The position numbers and the translations under genes were made by a program. From Streptomyces lucensis JCM 4490 (GTDB lineage: Bacteria > Actinomycetota > Actinomycetes > Streptomycetales > Streptomycetaceae), in assembly GCF_014650035.1 (NCBI RefSeq), contig NZ_BMUE01000014.1:124001-188000 (forward strand): 64,000 nt of DNA, in the 5' to 3' direction. Under the pieces are notes generated by a model. The model did no database searches. It saw nothing but the letters and a program-made list of their open reading frames with translations, and was not told where the DNA came from. Shown here in pieces: positions 54,166 to 62,644 of this stretch; the first letter of the stretch is position 1; each line of letters starts with the position of its first letter.

Positions 54166-54402
54166 TCAGCCGCCGTCGAGCCGCGAGCGCAGCAGCCGCT
54201 TGCCCATCTCGGCGCCCTTGCGGCTGTCGGACTGCGCCTTGCGGAACAGCTCCACGACTTCGTCGTCCTTGTCGCGCTCGGCGTCCTGGATGTACTGCTC
54301 CAGGCGCAGCGCGTTGTTCAGGCACGCCTCGACGTACCAGATCAGGTTGTAGTCCTTGTCGCGCGTGCCGGTGACGTCACCGGTCTCGCTGGTGCTGGTC
54401 AT
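54166..54402 (-). CDS. Small charged protein, sigma-B-like promoter, function unknown
   Basis: A 78-residue hydrophilic, largely helical protein (YNLIWYVEACLNNALRLEQY, then a Lys/Arg/Glu-rich helix). I recognise no domain, though similar small proteins occur across Streptomyces. ATG 54402 is preceded by AAGGAGGAG. Its own promoter-like sequence GTGT-N15-GGGTAC lies 55 bp upstream, between it and the GH15 gene on the same strand, suggesting stress induction. It converges on the large membrane sensor phosphatase. The 178 bases between their stops hold no clear terminator. Confidence 0.72.
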   Translation of the reverse strand: MTSTSETGDVTGTRDKDYNLIWYVEACLNNALRLEQYIQDAERDKDDEVVELFRKAQSDSRKGAEMGKRLLRSRLDGG

Positions 54403-54456
54403 CCGGGGTCTCCTCCTTCTGCCGACCCTGCGTGGATTCCGCTTGCGCAGCGCCGG

Positions 54457-54481
54457 GTACCCCTGCGACCTGCCGGCACAC
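54457..54481 (-). promoter_or_regulatory. Sigma-B-like promoter GTGT-N15-GGGTAC
   Basis: On the minus strand GTGT (54478-54481), 15 bases and GGGTAC (54457-54462) match the sigma-B consensus completely. The layout is identical to the site at 28542-28566. It drives toward the 78-residue protein gene 55 bp downstream. Confidence 0.6.
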
Positions 54482-54488
54482 ACCGGGT

Positions 54489-56327
54489 TCAGCCGAGGGC
54501 CCGGTCCAGGTTGAAGGCCGCGCTGATCAGGGCCAGGTGGGTGAACGCCTGCGGGAAGTTGCCCTGCTGCTCGCCGGTGCGGCCGATCTCCTCGGCGTAC
54601 AGGCCGAGGTGGTTGGCGTAGGTCAGCATCTTCTCGAAGGCCAGCCGGGCCTCGTCGAGCCGGCCGGCCCGCACCAGTGCCTCGACGAACCAGAACGAGC
54701 AGATGGAGAAGGTGCCCTCGTCGCCGCGCAGTCCGTCCGGGCTGGCCTGGGGGTCGTAGCGGTAGACGAGCGAGTCGGAGACCAGGTCCTCGGTGAGGGC
54801 GTCGAGGGTGGACAGCCACTTGGGGTCGGTGGGGGCGATGAACTTGGCGAGCGGCATCATCAGCAGCGAGGCGTCGAGGACGTCGCTCCCCTCGGACTGC
54901 ACGAAGGCCCCCCTGCGCTCGCACCACCCGCGTTCCATGATTCGCCGGTAGATGGTGTCGCGGGCCTGCCGCCAGCGCCGGTGATCGGCGGGCAGCCCCC
55001 GGTGGGTGGCGAGGCGGATGGCGCGCTCGATGGCGACCCAGCACATGAGCCGCGAGTACAGGAAGTTCTTCCGGCCGCCTCGGGTCTCCCAGACGCCCTC
55101 GTCGGGCTGGTCCCAGTGGTCGCAGACCCAGTCGACGAGGCGGCACAGGTCGTCCCACTGGCCGCTGGAGATGGGCTGCGCCCACTTGTCGTAGAGGTAG
55201 ATGGAGTCGATCAGCGCGCCGTAGATGTCGAGCTGGAGCTGGTCGGCGGCGGCGTTTCCGACCCGGACGGGCGCGGAGCCCTGGTGGCCCTCCAGGTGCG
55301 GCAGCTCCCGTTCGGGCAGGTAGGAGCGGCCGTCGATGCCGTACATGATCTGCAGGGGGGCGACGGTGTGGCCGCAGCCGGGGCTGATGTGCGTGGTGAG
55401 GAATCGCATGAACGCCTCGGCCTCGCCGCTGAAGCCGAGCCGCAGCAGCGCGTAGACGGCGAACGCGGCGTCGCGCACCCACACGTACCGGTAGTCCCAG
55501 TTGCGCTCACCGCCGAGCTGCTCGGGCAGGCTGGTGGTGGGCGCGGCGACGATGGCTCCGGTGGGGGCGTAGGTGAGCAGTTTGAGGGTGAGCGCGGAGC
55601 GGTGCACCATCTCCCGCCACCGGCCCCGGTACCGGGACTGGTGCAGCCAGTGCCGCCAGTAGGCGACCGTGGCGTTGAACTCGTGCTCGGCCTCGGCGTG
55701 TGCGCAGGCACGCGGCGGCACCCCGCCGCCGACCTGGTCGAGGGCGAACACCGCGGACTCGCCCTCGCTCAGCTTGAAGTCGGCGCGCGCGTCCCGGCCG
55801 TCGCACTCCAGCGCCACGGTGGAGGTGAGCGCGAGCGACTGCTCGGCGGACTCGAACGCGATCAGGCCGTCCAGCGGACGCAGGGTGTGCGGGGCGGCGC
55901 CGTAGTCGAAGCGCGGGGCGACCAGGACCCGGAAGGGGACGGTGCCGCGTACGCACACCACGCGCCGGATCAGCCGCTGCCGGCCCGGGTCGCCGGCCGG
56001 TCCGGCGCCGACCGGCATGAAGTCCTGCACCTCGCCGACGCCGTCCTCGGTGAAGAAGCGGGTGATCAGCACGTTGGTGTCGGGGAAGTAGAACTGCTTG
56101 GTACGCGCGGGTACGGCGGCGGCCAGCTCGAAGCTGCCGCCGCGCTCGGCGTCCAGGATGGAGGCGAAGACGCTCGGGGCGTCGAAGGACGGGCAGCAGT
56201 ACCAGTCGATGGTGCCGTTGCTGCCGACCAGTGCCACGCTGCGCAGGTCGCCGATGAGTCCGTGCTCGGCGATCGGCAGGTAGCGGGGGCTGCGGGGCGG
56301 GTCCTCGGGGAACGGCGTCACGGCCAT
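54489..56327 (-). CDS. GH15 family glucoamylase/trehalase-like hydrolase
   Basis: A 612-residue cytoplasmic GH15 protein. The N-terminal beta domain begins YLPIAEHGLIGDLRSVALVG and contains DWYCCPSFDAPSVFA. The catalytic (alpha/alpha)6 barrel holds NWDYRYVWVRDAAFAVYAL and the terminal GNFPQAFTHLALISAA with the general-base region. Actinobacterial members include trehalase and glucoamylase-like enzymes; which applies is not readable. There is no signal peptide. ATG 56327 fits the family N-terminus. The nearby GH65/HAD pair also points to trehalose or maltose-type sugar turnover. Confidence 0.88.
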   Translation of the reverse strand: MAVTPFPEDPPRSPRYLPIAEHGLIGDLRSVALVGSNGTIDWYCCPSFDAPSVFASILDAERGGSFELAAAVPARTKQFYFPDTNVLITRFFTEDGVGEVQDFMPVGAGPAGDPGRQRLIRRVVCVRGTVPFRVLVAPRFDYGAAPHTLRPLDGLIAFESAEQSLALTSTVALECDGRDARADFKLSEGESAVFALDQVGGGVPPRACAHAEAEHEFNATVAYWRHWLHQSRYRGRWREMVHRSALTLKLLTYAPTGAIVAAPTTSLPEQLGGERNWDYRYVWVRDAAFAVYALLRLGFSGEAEAFMRFLTTHISPGCGHTVAPLQIMYGIDGRSYLPERELPHLEGHQGSAPVRVGNAAADQLQLDIYGALIDSIYLYDKWAQPISSGQWDDLCRLVDWVCDHWDQPDEGVWETRGGRKNFLYSRLMCWVAIERAIRLATHRGLPADHRRWRQARDTIYRRIMERGWCERRGAFVQSEGSDVLDASLLMMPLAKFIAPTDPKWLSTLDALTEDLVSDSLVYRYDPQASPDGLRGDEGTFSICSFWFVEALVRAGRLDEARLAFEKMLTYANHLGLYAEEIGRTGEQQGNFPQAFTHLALISAAFNLDRALG

Positions 56328-56522
56328 GTGCGGCCTCCCGGTGCGAGGTGCGGGTCATTCCAGCTTAGGAGGGAGTGGTTCCGCGTGGCGTGGGCAGGCG
56401 CTCCGCGCCCGCTCCCGCAGCGCCTGGAGATGCAGGGTGCGCCCGGGCGGGCAATGGTGAAGGTGTGCCCCATTCGGAGGCACCGGCACGGATGCGGTCA
56501 TCCGGACCGAGGAGGAGGCATC

Positions 56523-56729
56523 ATGTCGACATCCACACCCGAAGGGTCCCGGTCGTCCGACGACCACTGCACCCCGGACGCCCTGCTCCACTCCGCTCCC
56601 TCGAGGGACGTCTCCCCCGAGGACCTGGTGATGGCGGCGGGCAGGGACGTCAACCCGAAGAACCTCGAGTGGGCGCGCCGCAAGCTGGAGACGGAGGGCC
56701 CGGCGGCCGTCGAGAAGCTGCTGCCCTAG
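56523..56729 (+). CDS. Small polar protein, unknown
   Basis: A 68-residue acidic/polar protein, MSTSTPEGSRSSDDH at the start and a helical C-terminus NPKNLEWARRKLETEGPAAVEKLL. The start ATG 56523 is well supported by GAGGAGGAGG. No signal peptide, cysteine motif or membrane segment is present apart from one cysteine near residue 16. The repeated phrasing SRDVSPEDLVMAAGRDVNPKNL suggests an internal duplication. It converges on a DUF5709 gene across a strong hairpin. The function is unknown. Confidence 0.65.
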   Translation: MSTSTPEGSRSSDDHCTPDALLHSAPSRDVSPEDLVMAAGRDVNPKNLEWARRKLETEGPAAVEKLLP

Positions 56730-56763
56730 GGCGGTCCGGGGAATCCAGGGGAACGAACGGTGA

Positions 56764-56793
56764 TCCGGCCGGGCGGGGGCGCGCCCGGCCGGA
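56764..56793. terminator. Bidirectional terminator
   Basis: TCCGGCCGGGCG (56764-56775) is perfectly inverted at 56782-56793 with a 6-base loop, between the 68-residue protein gene and the convergent DUF5709 gene. Confidence 0.65.
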
Positions 56794-56858
56794 CATCTGT
56801 GCGGCCGCGGGGCGGTGCGGTCATGGCGGCGACGCCGTCCCACGTCCCCGCGCCGGCG

Positions 56859-57347
56859 TCACTCCGGCAGGTCCGTCTCGTCCGGGATCACGTGCACGGC
56901 GGCCTCCTCCGCGCCCGCCGCTCCCCCGTCGATGCCCACGTCCTCGGCGACCTCCTCCTTGGTCGCGTCCGGGTGGGCGCCCTCGTCCGGGGCGACCAGG
57001 CGGCCCGCGCGGCGCTCACCGGCCTCGGGGTCCACCGGCTCGCCCTCTCCTCCGGGCAGGTCGCCGATCCCGTCGCCGGGCGGTGCGGTCACGTCCGGCA
57101 CCTCCTGCCTGATCCGCTCGTCCAGGGTCTCCCCCTCGTGCTGCTCGGCGGCGGTGACGCCGTGCCGGGTGACGCCGAGCGGCCGTTCGGGCGGGGAGTA
57201 GCCCTCGTCGAGGACGTCGTCGTAGGAACGTTCCCCGACCGCGTCCTCGAGGTCCAGGGGGGCGGCGTCCTCCTGCTCCTCGTTGGTGCCGGTGGGCTGG
57301 TAGACGTCGTCCGCCATGGGGGTCTGCTCGGACTGCTGGTCGCTCAT
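56859..57347 (-). CDS. DUF5709 family acidic protein
   Basis: A 162-residue very acidic, Gly/Pro-rich soluble protein. The signature SYDDVLDEGYSPPERPLGVTRHG is that of the actinobacterial DUF5709 family, and ETLDERIRQEVPD follows. The C-terminal part has mixed acidic repeats (AGRLVAPDEGAHPDATKEEVAEDVG). It is probably intrinsically disordered. ATG 57347 has GAAGGAGG upstream. No function is established for the family; such proteins are often stress-linked, which is an inference from context only. Confidence 0.8.
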   Translation of the reverse strand: MSDQQSEQTPMADDVYQPTGTNEEQEDAAPLDLEDAVGERSYDDVLDEGYSPPERPLGVTRHGVTAAEQHEGETLDERIRQEVPDVTAPPGDGIGDLPGGEGEPVDPEAGERRAGRLVAPDEGAHPDATKEEVAEDVGIDGGAAGAEEAAVHVIPDETDLPE

Positions 57348-57405
57348 CGTCGCCTCCTTCTCGGGTCACGGGCGGTCGAGCACCGCGTTTCCCGCCACCG
57401 GATCA

Positions 57406-58965
57406 TTAACCCCGCCGTCCGGCGTCCGGACCGGCCGGATCCGGGGCGGCCGCCGGCGTTCGGGAACCGGCGCGCGTGCTCCGGGCCGGCGGTACGGCGT
57501 GGTAGAGCAGTACGTCGTCGAAGCGCGACACCGGCCAGTGGCGGGCGTAGGCGGGTGGGCGGGAGCCCTCCGGCACCAGCACGGCCACCGGCATCCGCCG
57601 GGCGGTGCGGGCGATGACGGCCACGGAGCTGTTGGCGTTGTGCCCGGACGTGGCGGCCGAGGCGCAGCCGGTGTAGAAGGCGATCGGGATGGCCTGGCGC
57701 CCGGTGAGCAGGCACGGCGGGCGGACTCCCAGGCGGTGCAGCCGGTCCGCGGTGCGGGACCAGTCCCGGTGCGAGGCGGTGGCGCCGTCCACCGTGCGCG
57801 CCAGGACGGCGAGTTGCACGGCGAGGTGACCGGCGAGCCCGACGCACACCAGGGCCAGGGCCGCCCGGCGCCAGGGCCCGCGCGGGGCGGTCGCCAGGTG
57901 CAGCAGCGCGGCGGCGACGGGGAGGGCGAGCAGCGCGTAGGCGGGCAGCAGGAAGCGGGGCGCCGCGTAGCCGATCAGGAACAGGTAGGGGAACGCGGCC
58001 GTCGCCGCGCAGGCGAGCGCCAGTGTCGTGGCCGCCCTGCGGCGGGCGCGGACCGCGACGGCCAGGCCGAGCACGGCGAGCGGGGGCAGGACGAACCACC
58101 AGAGGGTGATCAGCGGGTGGGGCAGGGCACCGGTGCAGGGCCGGCACAGGGCCCGGCCGCCCAGGCTGCGCAGTTGGTCCGGCACGGCGAAGTGCCACCC
58201 GAGGCCGCCCTGGATGTCCGAGCCGGCGGACAGCCGGCGGCCGAGGCCGCCGTAGCTCACGTACGCCTCGATCACCCACTCGGCGGCCCCGGCGGCGAGC
58301 CCGGCGAGCAGCACGCACAGGGCCCGCCAGTGGCGGCGCACCAGGCCGAGGGCGAGGAGCGGCAGGGTGACCCAGACGGCGTCGGTGGGCCGCATCCACG
58401 CCATCAGCGTCGCGCTCGCCGCGAGTCCCCACAGGGCGGCCCGGTCGCCGCGGTCCCGGGCGCGCAGGAAGCAGGCGACGGCGGTCAGGGCGCCCAGGGC
58501 GACCCAGAGGTTGGGCATGGCCTGGGGGCCGTAGAACAGCGTCACCCACAGGGAGGCGAAGAGGGCGCCGGCGAGGGCGAGCACGCGCACCGGGAACAGG
58601 CGGCGCCAGGCGCGCAGGGACACGTACAGGGCGAGGCCGCTCAGGACCGCGAGGTAGGTCCGCAGGAGGGCCGTCGAGGACGACCAGGAGGCGATGGGCG
58701 CCACGAGCAGGGAGACGCCGCGGGCGCGGGGCGCGCTGAAGAACGCGGCGGGCGCGTGCCCGCTGACCTGGCTGACGTACACCGTCTCGTCCCAGCCGAG
58801 GCCCATGCCGGGCCGGACGAGGAGCAGTTGGGCGAGGGCGTAGGCCGCGGCGACGGCCGCGAGCGGTGCGGTGGCCCACGGGCCGCGGACGCGGGCGGCC
58901 GGGTCTCGCGGACGGCGCTCGCGCCGCAGTCCGGCAAGTGTGGCGTGCGCGCTGCCGGCCATCAT
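57406..58965 (-). CDS. Multi-pass GT-C/ArnT-like membrane protein
   Basis: A 519-residue integral membrane protein with about ten to eleven hydrophobic helices. The first external loop contains GMGLGWDETVYVSQV, where the Asp-Glu pair matches the catalytic/metal-binding acidic residue of GT-C glycosyltransferases using polyprenyl-phosphate sugars. A C-terminal soluble part with CLLTGRQAIPIAFYTGC follows. It may glycosylate lipid, protein or wall polymer. ATG 58965 (or 58962) has AGAGGGG upstream; the frame to 59250 is not supported. Another GT-C gene starts at the right edge of the window. Confidence 0.72.
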   Translation of the reverse strand: MMAGSAHATLAGLRRERRPRDPAARVRGPWATAPLAAVAAAYALAQLLLVRPGMGLGWDETVYVSQVSGHAPAAFFSAPRARGVSLLVAPIASWSSSTALLRTYLAVLSGLALYVSLRAWRRLFPVRVLALAGALFASLWVTLFYGPQAMPNLWVALGALTAVACFLRARDRGDRAALWGLAASATLMAWMRPTDAVWVTLPLLALGLVRRHWRALCVLLAGLAAGAAEWVIEAYVSYGGLGRRLSAGSDIQGGLGWHFAVPDQLRSLGGRALCRPCTGALPHPLITLWWFVLPPLAVLGLAVAVRARRRAATTLALACAATAAFPYLFLIGYAAPRFLLPAYALLALPVAAALLHLATAPRGPWRRAALALVCVGLAGHLAVQLAVLARTVDGATASHRDWSRTADRLHRLGVRPPCLLTGRQAIPIAFYTGCASAATSGHNANSSVAVIARTARRMPVAVLVPEGSRPPAYARHWPVSRFDDVLLYHAVPPARSTRAGSRTPAAAPDPAGPDAGRRG

Positions 58966-59154
58966 CACCCCTCTGATCAAGGAAAAACACCGCCAAGCTA
59001 CCCGAACTCCGGGGTTCCGGTCGGCCGCGCTGGGCCATCCGGGGGGTGACCTCACGCGCTGCAGGGCTGACGCACTGCCGGCACAGGGACCTGTGGCGGA
59101 TCGGCGCGGCGCGGCGCCGGTGAACTGGAGAACGGGGGGCCGGCGGCCCTGTGA

Positions 59155-59409
59155 ACCACGGAGCGTCCGCTGACGCCGGCCGAGATCCGGGCCGGTCCCG
59201 GCGGCGGGCTCGCCTGCAACACCGTTCACACGATTCTCACACGCCCGCACGTCAAGGGGCTGGTGCCGCGGGACACGGCGGGGCTGCGCGGCGCGTACCG
59301 GGCGGCGGGAAACGCGGCCGAGCCGACCGCCGAAACGATGCGCGAGGCCGTGTCCGCCCCCGGGGAACGGCGGGCCCTGCGCGAACCGCTCGCCGTCCGC
59401 GGCGCCTGA
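59155..59409 (+). pseudogene. Truncated BlaI/MecI-family repressor gene
   Basis: An 85-codon open stretch with no start codon or ribosome site. It reads ERPLTPAEIR, NTVHTILTRPHVKGLVPRD, GAYRAAGNAAE and ends VRGA-TGA at 59407. This is the second half of the BlaI winged helix (usual form YNTVHTILTRLxxKGLVxRD) and part of the dimerisation region. The first 30-35 residues of the family are missing, an in-frame TGA lies at 59152-59154, and a conserved leucine is Pro. It is therefore a decaying N-terminally truncated copy. No BlaR-type partner or beta-lactamase is adjacent. Confidence 0.75.
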
Positions 59410-59453
59410 GGGCCGCGGACGGCGTTCCCGCCTGCCGGCGAGCGGGCGCGAAC

Positions 59454-59470
59454 ACGGGCCGGAGGCCCGT
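59454..59470 (-). terminator. Short hairpin after the GH65 gene
   Basis: ACGGGCC (59454-59460) is perfectly inverted at 59464-59470, nine bases past the GH65 stop on the minus strand. Confidence 0.4.
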
Positions 59471-59478
59471 CGCGGCGG

Positions 59479-61821
59479 TCAGCCGCCGTTCGGCGCGCGG
59501 TGCGGTGGCTGCTCGGGGGCGGGGTGGCGCGGAGCCGGCAGGACGGCGCGTACGGCCGGTCCGTCGGTGCTGACCGTCAGCGGCTCGTCGTGGTGGTGCA
59601 GGGTGAGCGGCGGACCGTCCAGCAGCGCGTACGTGACCTTGTCCGCGCCGATGTCCACGCGCAGACGGCGCCCGCGGTACTGGACGTTGAAGGCGAGCCG
59701 GCGCAGCCGTTCGGGCAGCCGGGGCGCGAACCGCAGCCGGCCGCCGGCGCGGCGCATCCCGCCGAAGCCCGCCACCAGGGCCATCCAGGTACCGGCCAGC
59801 GAGGCGATGTGCAGTCCGTCCCGGGTGTTGTGCTCCAGGTCGTGCAGGTCCATCAGCGCCGCCTCGGTCGTGTAGGCGTGGGCGAGGCCCAGGTGGCCCG
59901 CCTGGGCGGCGATGACGGCCTGGCAGCAGGCGGACAGGGAGGAGTCCCGCACGGTCAGCGGCTCGTAGTAGGCGAAGTTCCGCGCGACCTGTTCGTCGTC
60001 GAAGCGGTCGCCGCAGGTGTACATGGCCAGCACCAGGTCGGCCTGCTTGACGACCTGCTTGCGGTACAGGTCGAAGTAGGGGAAGTGCAGCAGCAGCGGG
60101 TACTGGTCGGCGCGGGTGCCGGCGAAGTCCCACCGCTGGTAGCGGGTGAACCCGGCGTGCTGTTCGTGGACGCCGAGTTCGCGGTTGTAGGGGACGTGCA
60201 TGGCCTCGGCGGCGTCGCGCCAGGCCGCGCTCTCCTCCTCGTCGACGCGCAGCCGCCGCGCCTCGCCCGGGTGGCGTTCGACGGCGTCGGCCGCGGCGAG
60301 CAGGTTCTGCCGGGCCATGAGGTTGGTGTAGGTGTTGTCGTCGGCGACCGCGCTGTACTCGTCCGGGCCGGTGACACCGTCGAGGTGGAAGACTCCGTGG
60401 CTGTCGTGGTGGCCCAGTGACCGCCACAACCGGGCCGTCTCCACGAGCAGTTCGACGCCGGCTTCCCGCTCGAAGGCGGTGTCGCCGCTGGCCTCCACGT
60501 ACCGGACCACGGCGTCGGCGATGCCGGCGTTCACGTGGAACGCGGCGGTGCCGGCCGGCCAGTACGCCGAGCCCTCCGAGCCGGCGATGGTCCGCCACGG
60601 GAAGGCGGCGCCGCCCAGCCCCAGCTGGGCCGCGCGTTCGCGGGCCTCGTCCAGGGTGTTGTACCGCCAGCGCAGCGCCTCGGCGACGGCCTCGGGGGCG
60701 GTGTGGGTGAGCACGGGCAGCACGAACATCTCGGTGTCCCAGAAGGCGTGCCCGTCGTAGCCCGATCCGGTGAGCCCCTTGGCGGGTATCGCGCGCTGCT
60801 CGGCGCGGGCCCCGGCCTGCAGGACGTGGAAGAGGGCGAACCGGACGGCCTGCTGGATCTCCTCGTCGCCCTCCACCTCGACGTCGGCGCGGGCCCAGAA
60901 GTCGTCCAGGCAGGCCCGCTGGTCCGCCAGCAGGCCCTGCCAGCCGTCGTGCGCGGCGGCCGCGAGCGCGGCGTCGACCTGGTCGGCCATCGCGGGCAGC
61001 GAGCGGGTGCCCGACCAGCCGTGGGCGACCATTTTCTCCACCCTGAGCTTCTGCCCGGGCTCCAGCACGGAGGTGACGGTCAGCCGGGCGACGTCGATGC
61101 CGCTCTCGCTGCGGGTGGTGGTGCGCTCGGGACCGGTGACGACGTGGTCGGCGGCGACCGCCACCCGCAGGCCGCTGCGCCGGGTGCGGTGCACCAGCCG
61201 CAGCCGGTTGCCGGAGGCGAAGCCGTCCTCCTGTTCCAGCGGCGACTTCAGTGCGATCGCGGCGCGCGGGTCGCCGTTCGGCTCGGGCAGGCTCTCGTTG
61301 GTGACCAGCTCCGACTGGATCACCACCCGGCTGCGGCCGCCGACGGCCTCGACCTCGTACGCCACCGCGGCCACCGCCCGCTGGGACAGCGACACCAGCC
61401 GGGTCGAGCGCACCCGGACCGTCGTTCCGGCCGGGGAGGTCCACTCGCAGGTCCGCTCCAGCACGCCGCGCCGCAGGTCCAGCACCCGCTCGTGGGAGAC
61501 CAGCCTGCCGTAGCGCAGATCGAAGGGCTCGTCGTCCACCAGCAGCCTGAGTACCTTGCCGTTGGTGACGTTGATGACCGTCTGGCCCGACTCCGGGTAG
61601 CCGTATCCGGCCTCCGCGTACGGCAGCGGGTGCACCTCGTGCACGCCGTTGAGGTAGCTGCCGGGCAGGCCGTGCGGTTCGCCCTCGTCCAGGTTGCCGC
61701 GCCAGCCGACGTGCCCGTTGGACAGGGCGAACACCGACTCGCTCTGGGCGAGGACGTCCAGGTCGAGGCTGGTCTCCCGGACGGTCCACGGCTCCACGGC
61801 GTACGACCGCTCGCTGATCAC
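59479..61821 (-). CDS. GH65 family disaccharide phosphorylase
   Basis: A 780-residue GH65 enzyme (maltose, trehalose or kojibiose phosphorylase type) that splits a glucosyl disaccharide with phosphate to give beta-glucose 1-phosphate. The general acid is in VTGPDEY (Glu488), and KQVVKQADLVLAMY carries the conserved KQAD motif. The N-terminal beta-sandwich begins with LSNGHVGWRGNLDEG. The GTG at 61821 overlaps the stop of the HAD gene (GTGA), so the two are coupled. The specificity is not readable. No signal peptide, so it acts in the cytoplasm. Confidence 0.92.
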   Translation of the reverse strand: MISERSYAVEPWTVRETSLDLDVLAQSESVFALSNGHVGWRGNLDEGEPHGLPGSYLNGVHEVHPLPYAEAGYGYPESGQTVINVTNGKVLRLLVDDEPFDLRYGRLVSHERVLDLRRGVLERTCEWTSPAGTTVRVRSTRLVSLSQRAVAAVAYEVEAVGGRSRVVIQSELVTNESLPEPNGDPRAAIALKSPLEQEDGFASGNRLRLVHRTRRSGLRVAVAADHVVTGPERTTTRSESGIDVARLTVTSVLEPGQKLRVEKMVAHGWSGTRSLPAMADQVDAALAAAAHDGWQGLLADQRACLDDFWARADVEVEGDEEIQQAVRFALFHVLQAGARAEQRAIPAKGLTGSGYDGHAFWDTEMFVLPVLTHTAPEAVAEALRWRYNTLDEARERAAQLGLGGAAFPWRTIAGSEGSAYWPAGTAAFHVNAGIADAVVRYVEASGDTAFEREAGVELLVETARLWRSLGHHDSHGVFHLDGVTGPDEYSAVADDNTYTNLMARQNLLAAADAVERHPGEARRLRVDEEESAAWRDAAEAMHVPYNRELGVHEQHAGFTRYQRWDFAGTRADQYPLLLHFPYFDLYRKQVVKQADLVLAMYTCGDRFDDEQVARNFAYYEPLTVRDSSLSACCQAVIAAQAGHLGLAHAYTTEAALMDLHDLEHNTRDGLHIASLAGTWMALVAGFGGMRRAGGRLRFAPRLPERLRRLAFNVQYRGRRLRVDIGADKVTYALLDGPPLTLHHHDEPLTVSTDGPAVRAVLPAPRHPAPEQPPHRAPNGG

Positions 61822-62558
61822 CGCTTGCCCCCCAGCTCGGCGAGGTCCCGCACGACGATGTCCGCGCCGTGGGCGCGCAGCGCCTCGGACTGTCCCACCC
61901 GGTCCACGCCGACGACGTACCCGAAGCCGCCCGCACGGCCCGCGTCCATGCCGGCCAGCGCGTCCTCGAACACGGCGGCCCGGGACGCCTCGACGCCGAG
62001 GTCGCGGGCGGCGGCCAGGAAGGTGTCGGGGCGAGGCTTGCCCGGCAGGTTCCGTTCGGCGGCGACCACGCCGTCGATGCGGACGTCGAAGAAGTGCTCG
62101 GCCCCCACGGAGCGCAGCACGTCACGGCAGTTGGCGCTGGAGGAGACGATCGCGGTGCGCAGCCCCTCGGCGCGGACCGCCTCCAGATAGCGCAGGGTGC
62201 CCTCGTACGCCTCCACGCCGCCGGTGCGGATCTTCTCCAGCAGCAGGTCGTTCTTGCGGTTGCCCAGGCCGTGCACCGTGCGGGCGTCCGGCGGGTCGCC
62301 GGGGCCGCCTTCGGGCAGGTGGATGCCTCGCGAGTCGAGGAAGGCGCGGACGCCGTCGGCACGGGGGCGCCCGTCGACGTACTCGTCGTAGTCGGCGACC
62401 GCGTCGAACGGCCGGCCCTGCCGGCCGCCGTAGTCGCGCAGGAACGCGTCGAAGGTCTCCTTCCAGGCGGCCGCGTGGACGACGGCCGTCTTGGTCACGA
62501 CCCCGTCGAGATCGAACAGGCAGGCCTGGATTGCGTCGGGCAGACCGAGCTGAGTCAT
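61818..62558 (-). CDS. pgmB: HAD family beta-phosphoglucomutase-like protein
   Basis: A 246-residue HAD protein. FDLDGVVTKTAVVHAAAW contains the nucleophile/acid pair DxD, VSSSANC is motif II, PGKPRPDTFL holds the motif III lysine and FEDALAGMDAGRAGG is motif IV. The helical cap and pairing with GH65 indicate beta-phosphoglucomutase, which converts beta-glucose 1-phosphate into glucose 6-phosphate. ATG 62558 is adopted, although the ribosome site is weak; GTG 62567 is an alternative. It overlaps the GH65 gene downstream and is divergent from the kinase gene. Confidence 0.88.
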   Translation of the reverse strand: MTQLGLPDAIQACLFDLDGVVTKTAVVHAAAWKETFDAFLRDYGGRQGRPFDAVADYDEYVDGRPRADGVRAFLDSRGIHLPEGGPGDPPDARTVHGLGNRKNDLLLEKIRTGGVEAYEGTLRYLEAVRAEGLRTAIVSSSANCRDVLRSVGAEHFFDVRIDGVVAAERNLPGKPRPDTFLAAARDLGVEASRAAVFEDALAGMDAGRAGGFGYVVGVDRVGQSEALRAHGADIVVRDLAELGGKR

Positions 62559-62644
62559 ACCCAGCACTGTTCCCCGTCGGGCCCGGTCCATCGGGTGGCG
62601 CGCGCCACAGGTTCGCGCCGGCCGCGGGTGACACACTTCGTCGT

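Noticed and set aside
59151..59573. 140-codon plus-strand frame over the BlaI remnant
   Set aside because: It is in a different frame from the BlaI-like translation and is Arg/Gly-rich without pattern.
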